Made by a program: the position numbers and the translations under genes
Origin: an uncultured bacterium
GTDB lineage: Bacteria; Patescibacteria; JAEDAM01; Absconditabacterales; Absconditicoccaceae
Assembly: GCA_903904545.1 (NCBI GenBank)
Contig: CAIVDB010000072.1
Coordinates: 1-10,478 of the forward strand
Reading direction: 5' to 3'
DNA: 10,478 bases
The notes under the pieces: model-generated
The model's database searches: none
What the model was told of the DNA's origin: nothing
The model's input: the letters and a program-made list of their open reading frames with translations, nothing else
Shown here: in pieces, positions 6,212 through 10,478 of the stretch
Numbering within the stretch: the stretch's first letter is position 1
Layout: every line of letters begins with the position of its first letter

Positions 6212-6475
6212 TCAATAAAAAAAACCTATCCAATAGATAATCGGGTAGGTCGTCTTGCTGAAGACGACCAGTTTTCCCTTATCTGGGATACAGAAACAAC
6301 AACCAAGCTGTCATTTGTGTATCCAAAATAATCAAAAATCGTCTCCAGAATTAGTGCGAACTTTTCCTTTTGGTAAAGTACTACGTTAGCGACAAATCTT
6401 AATACAAGATTTGCAAGGCCAATGCCATGAAAGATCTGAGCCACATGCTATAATCTTTTTGTTTCTTTTTGTTTA
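6212..6475 (-). ncRNA. Candidate structured small RNA of about 260 nt
   Basis: The minus strand shows four hairpins in a row: CAAATCTT/AAGATTTG (6393-6400 and 6406-6413, 8 bp, 5-nt loop); GGATACA/TGTATCC (6286-6292 and 6318-6324, extended by AAA/TTT after a C-C mismatch); GGTCGTCTT/AAGACGACC (6248-6256 and 6261-6269, perfect 9 bp, tetraloop); and the terminator hairpin with a U-tract. A promoter-like TTGTAA-16-TAATGT lies at 6483-6510. The stretch is less AT-rich than other spacers here. I see no tmRNA, RNase P, SRP or 6S signature. The competing view is a 72-aa ORF (6444 to 6226, GTG start, stop TAG in the terminator stem). It has no recognisable domain, no TGA codon and no ATG, so I favour RNA. 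Confidence 0.45.
6217..6249 (-). terminator. Intrinsic terminator of the RNA candidate
   Basis: On the minus strand CCTACCC (6249-6243) pairs with GGATAGG (6231-6225) with one mismatch, and is followed by eight T residues (6224-6217). Its outer two bases are shared with the neighbouring 9-bp hairpin at 6248-6269, so the two stems stack closely or compete. Confidence 0.7.
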
Positions 6476-6482
6476 CGCCATC

Positions 6483-6510
6483 ACATTATGCTTACAATTA
6501 ATTTTTACAA
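6483..6510 (-). promoter_or_regulatory. Possible promoter of the RNA candidate
   Basis: TTGTAA (6505-6510), a 16-nt spacer and TAATGT (6483-6488) lie on the minus strand. The -10 is poor, so support comes mainly from the terminator and hairpins downstream. The 6514-6611 stretch beyond it shows nothing clear. Confidence 0.3.
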
Positions 6511-6611
6511 GACTTCACACTAATTATCCACTATACTTTCGTTAGCACACGATCCAAAAAACAAAGAAAAATATATTGCCTTTTATAAAAAATATAATAA
6601 TTTCAAATATA

Positions 6612-6640
6612 CAAAAAGGCCATACACAGAGGTATGACCT
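6612..6640 (-). terminator. Intrinsic terminator of lemA
   Basis: On the minus strand AGGTCATAC (6640-6632) pairs with GTATGGCCT (6625-6617), 9 bp with one G-U and a 6-nt loop, followed by TTTTTG. It begins 22 bp after the lemA stop. Confidence 0.8.
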
Positions 6641-6662
6641 AGAGAAATTTATATATAGGAAT

Positions 6663-7244
6663 TTATTTCGTAAAATCTACTACAGGAGCTTTCTGCGCTT
6701 CCTCTTCTGCTTGGAATTGTTGTGCTAATGAGAATCCAAAAATTCCTGCGATGAGATTCATAGGAAATCTACGAAGAAGAACATTATACACGTTGACGGT
6801 ATCATTATAATTTTTTCTTTCTACAGCGATTCTATTCTCTGTTCCTTCCAATTGCGCTTGTAAATCACGGAAAGATTCAAGAGATTTCAGTGTAGGATAG
6901 TTTTCTGTAACAACCAACAATCTAGAAAGTGCTGAAGAGAGCTCTCCTTGTGACTTTTGGAATTGAGCTAAAGCCTGTGCATCTTTGATATCAATAGTTG
7001 TCTTTGTAGCATTTGCTCTTGCATTGACGACGGCAACCAATACTCCACTTTCCTGAGCAGCTGCACCTTTTACCACATTTACAAGATTTGGGATCAAATC
7101 AAGTCTTCTCTGATACACATTTTCTACCTGAGACCAAGCTGTTTTTACTGATTCATCTCCCTGAACAAGAGAGTTATATTTACCAGTTACCCAGAGTCCT
7201 AAGAGAACAACAGCAACCAAAATAATAATCCATACTTTCTTCAT
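6663..7244 (-). CDS. lemA: LemA family protein
   Basis: Encodes 193 aa. An N-terminal membrane helix (residues about 4-20, after MKK) leads into the LemA domain. Conserved parts visible are YNSLVQGDESVKTAWSQVEN, YQRRLDLIPNLVNVVKG, the ENYPTLKS block, the ENRIAVERKNYNDTVNVYN helix and a final FPMNLIAGIFGF. These define PF04011: a membrane-anchored helical bundle exposed outside the membrane, of unknown biochemical role. Length is typical. ATG 7244 is the only sensible start; the bases before it are an A-run with no Shine-Dalgarno. It has nine glycines and no TGA. It lies 143 bp downstream of the TPM-domain gene, a common pairing in bacteria, and ends at its own terminator. Confidence 0.95.
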   Translation of the reverse strand: MKKVWIIILVAVVLLGLWVTGKYNSLVQGDESVKTAWSQVENVYQRRLDLIPNLVNVVKGAAAQESGVLVAVVNARANATKTTIDIKDAQALAQFQKSQGELSSALSRLLVVTENYPTLKSLESFRDLQAQLEGTENRIAVERKNYNDTVNVYNVLLRRFPMNLIAGIFGFSLAQQFQAEEEAQKAPVVDFTK

Positions 7245-7273
7245 TTTTTTTACATAAAGAATAAAACATACTT

Positions 7274-7301
7274 ATAGTAAACAAATCCATAACACTTTCA
7301 A
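7274..7301 (-). promoter_or_regulatory. Likely lemA promoter
   Basis: On the minus strand TTGAAA (7296-7301), a 16-nt spacer and TACTAT (7274-7279) lie about 30 nt from the ATG. A TATAAG 3 nt further on is an alternative -10. The heptamer repeat begins immediately upstream of the -35. Confidence 0.45.
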
Positions 7302-7303
7302 GA

Positions 7304-7338
7304 GATGTTAGATGTTAGAGCTTAGGACTTAGAGCTTA
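7304..7338. repeat. Tandem heptamer repeat, five units of GANNTTA type
   Basis: The units are GATGTTA, GATGTTA, GAGCTTA, GGACTTA and GAGCTTA, contiguous at 7304-7338, with a decayed sixth unit after. A second heptamer run, AATTCAT, AATTCAA, AATTCCA, lies at 7364-7384 against the stop of the TPM gene. Both are in the spacer between the TPM gene and lemA. Confidence 0.75.
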
Positions 7339-7387
7339 GACATATAAAACTCCACAAAATCCGAAATTCATAATTCAAAATTCCATT

Positions 7388-8281
7388 TTAGTCCCCTGCT
7401 CAGCCTCCTCATGAGCTTCCTCCTCATCATGAGAATCCACCTCATCCGAATCATCATCCTCCACCTCAGAATCCACCAAAAGGACCCATAGGGAAGAATC
7501 CGCCTCATCCAAAGAAGCCGAATCCCATACCTATTGCCAAAAGGATAAATAAGACAAATATACTTACAGACAATATCAAGGAAAGAACAAACGAAAAAAA
7601 GACGAGCCCTCACAAAGAAAGACCTCACAACAGCAAAGGTGTACTGCCTATTTTTTTATTTTTTCTGAGACGCTTAATCCATGAACCAAGGATCAATCCG
7701 AAGATAAATAGAGGAAATAATATTGTCTGATAATCAATGTTTTCTCCTTGTTGTTCTGAAGATCAAACGAATTCTCAGGCAATCACCTCTGCACTTTTTT
7801 CATAAAAAACTTTTACTGCTCCTGCAAAATCTCCACTATTTACCAAAGGACGAATATGCTCTTCGATAATACGATTAGCAATTGCATCTGGATAGGCTCC
7901 CTCAAGTCCATACCCAACGACAATCCTTATTTTCTTCTCTCGGGTAGAGATAATCAAAAGCAATCCATTATTTTTCTTTGTCTGACCAATTGCATTATCA
8001 GTGAAGAGTTTCATGCCCACATCGATCATCTCATTTCCCCATCTATGAGGGAATAAAACAACCACTAATTGATTACTTGTCTTATTTTCATACTCACGAG
8101 CAATAGTATTAAGCTCTGCAGTCTGACTCAAAGACAAAACAGCAGAATAGTCTGTCACCCGCTGGGTAAGCTTGGGTAATGTCATAGGATCTATTTGGGT
8201 CTGGGCAAACACTCAAGGAAATGAGATACTCAGAACAAGAAGAGCAAAAATAGCACAAAAGAGTTTTTTTATTATTTTCAT
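7388..8281 (-). CDS. TPM-domain (YgcG-like) secreted/membrane protein with glycine-rich tail
   Basis: Encodes 297 aa with 14 TGA codons read as Gly. A signal peptide (residues 1-26, cleavage likely after VFA) precedes a TPM domain (about 33-170, PF04536) with VTDYSAVLS, a NQLVVVLFP strand, the NNGLLLIIS block, KIRIVVGYGLEGAYPD and a helical end. Two or three membrane segments follow (about 183-198 and 216-250), then a C-terminal tail made largely of glycine with Phe and Ser. Nine TGA codons fall inside that tail, mixed with GGA, GGC and GGT, as expected if all mean Gly. The same architecture is standard for YgcG-type proteins, which act outside the membrane and whose role is not settled (envelope or photosystem repair in plants). 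lemA follows downstream. The start ATG gives a proper signal peptide; a TTGAAA-16-TATCTA promoter is possible at 8316-8343. Confidence 0.93.
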
Positions 8282-8301
8282 TATATGACTATCTGAAAAT
8301 T

Positions 8302-8350
8302 AAAAGATCTCTACCTAGATAACTTTTATCATCCAAATTTCAAGATTATA
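8302..8350 (-). promoter_or_regulatory. Promoter and possible weak hairpin between dnaB and the TPM gene
   Basis: On the minus strand TTGAAA (8338-8343), 16 nt and TATCTA (8316-8321) could start the TPM transcript; a TATAAT also lies at 8345-8350 without a good -35. Overlapping this, AAAAG..ATCT (8327-8317) and AGATCTTTT (8310-8302) can pair ahead of T-rich sequence, so the same bases might instead end the dnaB transcript. I cannot decide between the two. Confidence 0.35.
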
Positions 8351-8373
8351 GTGTAATTCTACATTCTGAATTA

Positions 8374-9738
8374 TTAATACGTTCCATCAGAATCTTTGCC
8401 TTTGATTTCATAAAATTTCATAATTTCTCTCTCAAACATAACCTCTGTTTCTCCTACAGGACCATTTCTATTCTTTCTCACACAAATATCTGTAAGACCT
8501 TTTTTATCCGTATCTGGATCATAGTAATCCTCTCTATGGAGCATCAATACAGCATCGGCATCCTGCTCAATAGCTCACGACTCTCTCAAATCTGAAAGCT
8601 GAGGTTTTTTATCTACTCTTTTTTCTACTTCACGAGAAAGCTGTGATAAAGCAATAATTGGCATTTCTAATTCTCTTGCAAGTTCCTTAAGCCCTCTAGA
8701 AATTTCAGAGATTTCTTGAACTCTATTCCCAGAGTATCATGAATTTGATCCACTCATCAACTGGAGGTAATCGATAATCACCATATCCAAAGTTCATTTT
8801 TCTATCTTCAATCTCCTAATTTTAGATTTAAGCTCAGGGATAGTTGTCGATCATTTATCATCGATAAAAACATTCGATTCAGACAATATTTCCATAGCCT
8901 CTCCCATAAGTGAGAAGTCCTCAGTGTCAAGTCTTCATTTAGTAATTTTATGCATAGGGATACCTGATTGCATAGACAAAATTCTATCTGCAATTTGCTC
9001 AGAGCTCATCTCCAGAGAAAACATAGCAACACTTTTCTTTTGATCTACTGCCATATTCTTGAGGATATTCAGTGCGAAAGCAGTCTTTCCCATACTCGGA
9101 CGAGCTGCTAAGATGATAAGTTCTGTAGGTTTAAATCCTCCAAGCATTTCATCTAGACCCTTATACCCAGAGAAAACATTTCTTCCATGTGCCTTTTCAG
9201 GATGATCTACGATATCCATGTACTCCTCTACTCTCTTATTTAAGATTTCTCAGATAGAATGCACTTTTTCTGCCATATTATCTTGAGTAAGATCGAAAAC
9301 TCTTTTTTCAATCGTCTCCAAAATAGCCATAGTATCTTTTTGTTCATAGACATCTCCCATAATTTTTTGTGAGGTCTTGAGGATATTTCTAAGTACTGAC
9401 TTTTCCTTAACTATCTTTACATACTCTGGACAAGAAGACGTACTCATAAGAAAAGAGGACAACTCATAGAGATAGTCTGTACCTCCGACAGTATCTAACA
9501 TATCTTTCTTCCCAAGCTGATCAGCTACCGTCAAAACGTCTATGGTCCTACGAGAAGCCCAAAGTTCTTTGATCGCTTGATAAATAAACGAATGCTCCTT
9601 TTGATAAAAATCTTCTGGAGTAAGATTAATCCCATCATAAAAATACATCAATTCATTATCAATAAGCGCTCCACAGAGAACTCATTTCTCTGCATCTACA
9701 TTATGGGGCGGTAATTTAATATTTTCAATACTTACCAT
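8374..9738 (-). CDS. dnaB: Replicative DNA helicase DnaB
   Basis: Encodes 454 aa with seven TGA codons read as Gly, the usual DnaB length with no intein. The N-terminal domain begins [19 protein letters not shown] (family form PPHNxEAExxVLGxLL; the first TGA is the Gly of EKG). The RecA-like domain has Walker A ARPSMGKT (212-219), FSLEMSSEQ, the IDYLQLM Walker B strand (322-328) and the DLRESGAIEQDAD motif. In that motif the Gly, invariant in DnaB, is the TGA at 8575-8577. It ends with [10 protein letters not shown], typical of DnaB. The hexamer unwinds DNA at the replication fork and binds primase. It starts 11 nt after the HD-domain gene, so the two are co-transcribed. The Shine-Dalgarno is absent. 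Confidence 0.97.
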
Positions 9739-9749
9739 CAGCAAATTAC

Positions 9750-10358
9750 TTAATAAATAAATTTCTTATGTTCGAGAATCAACATTTTGAATATAGTATA
9801 GAAAGGAGAAGCTTTATCATATATTTTAGGAAATAATTGAATATCTCTATAATCTCTCTCAATCTTTCCTTCAATATATTCATACTTACCTGCACCTAAT
9901 ATACTCGCATACATGACAGGGTCCGTAAAATGACTAGCTGAATCTATACAAGCCATCATCTTAGCTTCCAATGTTTGAGGTAGAATATCATTATATCTAT
10001 GGGCTCTAACACAATGAGCCACTCTTTCAATAATATCTGGATCAACTCATTCTTCCCCAAGAATTTTCCTAGCAATATTTTCTCACTTCACAGCATGATC
10101 CAAATCATCTACTGGATAGTGTCCAATATCATGTAACCGAATGGAAAGAAATAGTACTAATGGACTTAGTTCCTTATAATTATCTAAAGCAAAAACAGAT
10201 CGTTTCTGAAGTTGTTCAAGATGAGGTTTAAGTCCGAAACGATCGAATCAGAAATCAGGATCAGGATTTAATTCTATCATAGAATAAAACTTTTGACGAA
10301 CCCTCTCAATGAGTAATTGCTCTTCAGAAGATAAATTGTAATTTAAAAGATACTTCAT
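9750..10358 (-). CDS. HD-domain phosphohydrolase-like protein
   Basis: Encodes 202 aa with three TGA codons read as Gly. The metal-binding pattern is H46 (LKPHLEQL), H76-D77 (RLHDIGHYP) and D139 (ACIDSASHF), plus H115/H120 in HCVRAHRY. This is the H...HD...D arrangement of HD hydrolases, which cleave nucleotides or phosphodiesters with divalent metal. The region between H120 and D139 resembles small metal-dependent HD proteins (YfbR or predicted HD-hydrolase type), but the substrate cannot be told. The C-terminus is helical and basic. It comes directly before dnaB in a probable two-gene operon, which might hint at nucleotide metabolism, although gene order in these genomes is loose. The start is the first ATG after an AT-rich leader without Shine-Dalgarno. 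Confidence 0.88.
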
Positions 10359-10386
10359 TATAGCATAAAAGGATAAACATATCTAA

Positions 10387-10414
10387 TATGTATATATCTA
10401 AATTTATATTGCAA
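10387..10414 (-). promoter_or_regulatory. Possible promoter of the HD-domain/dnaB operon
   Basis: On the minus strand TTGCAA (10409-10414), a 16-nt spacer and TACATA (10387-10392) lie about 30 nt before the ATG. The -35 resembles the TTGCTA boxes at 3174 and 4950; the -10 is weak. Beyond it, to 10478, no gene is seen. Confidence 0.35.
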
Positions 10415-10478
10415 GAGAAAAATAAAGAAAATGTAGGTTTAGAGCCGGATTTCTGACATTTTATTAACAAAAAATTCA

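Noticed and set aside
6226..6444. 72-aa protein as the main call
   Set aside because: It has only a GTG start, no TGA or domain, and its stop lies in a terminator stem; serial hairpins favour RNA. It is kept as an alternative in the RNA entry.
7368..7628. 86-codon minus-strand frame rich in Arg and Met
   Set aside because: It is a shadow of the Gly-rich tail of the TPM protein in another frame; its odd composition comes from the GGA/TGA repeats.
8374..9738. Pseudogene reading of dnaB, the OLD gene and satP
   Set aside because: All interruptions are TGA, never TAA/TAG or frameshifts, and they fall on conserved glycines.

Overview
The window reads as chromosomal DNA from a bacterium that translates UGA as glycine (NCBI translation table 25), which points to Absconditabacteria (SR1) or Gracilibacteria (BD1-5) in the Candidate Phyla Radiation. 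The evidence is internal. Under the standard code dnaB, a SatP-type acetate transporter, an OLD-family nuclease, a TPM-domain protein and an HD-domain protein are all broken by in-frame TGA. If TGA is read as Gly each becomes one full-length protein, and the TGA codons fall on known family glycines: the invariant RESGAIEQDAD of DnaB, NPAPLGL-x-GFG and the late CG-x-SAIY of SatP, and a Gly-rich tail. I count 41 in-frame TGA codons in eight genes. All genes end in TAA or TAG. The DNA is clearly AT-rich, and Shine-Dalgarno sequences are nearly absent.

Layout. Positions 33-1077 (+): a holin-4_2/YvlD-like membrane protein and a small helix-turn-helix protein with a C-terminal membrane anchor, followed by a two-palindrome repeat and a bidirectional terminator. 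Positions 1205-3115 (-): a lone OLD-family ATPase/TOPRIM nuclease. Positions 3116-3966: about 850 bp with no convincing gene, but with three separate long inverted repeats and a promoter-like repeat. Positions 3967-4895: three small genes, a zinc-ribbon protein (+) facing a zinc-ribbon_2 protein and a DUF1801-like protein (-). Positions 5130-6120 (-): a three-helix membrane protein and the acetate transporter. Positions 6121-6662: a likely structured RNA ending in an intrinsic terminator. Positions 6663-8281 (-): LemA and a TPM-domain (YgcG-like) protein with a glycine tail. Positions 8374-10358 (-): replicative helicase DnaB preceded by an HD-domain phosphohydrolase, 11 nt apart.

Functional picture. 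dnaB is the one core housekeeping gene. TPM-domain and LemA proteins often occur together as envelope proteins of poorly defined role. SatP suggests acetate or succinate exchange, which fits a fermentative or host-associated life. The OLD nuclease is a defence candidate with no recognisable partner gene beside it. The most open questions are the structured non-coding segments at 3116-3966 and 6212-6475. Assignments to families are by eye from motifs, because no search could be run.
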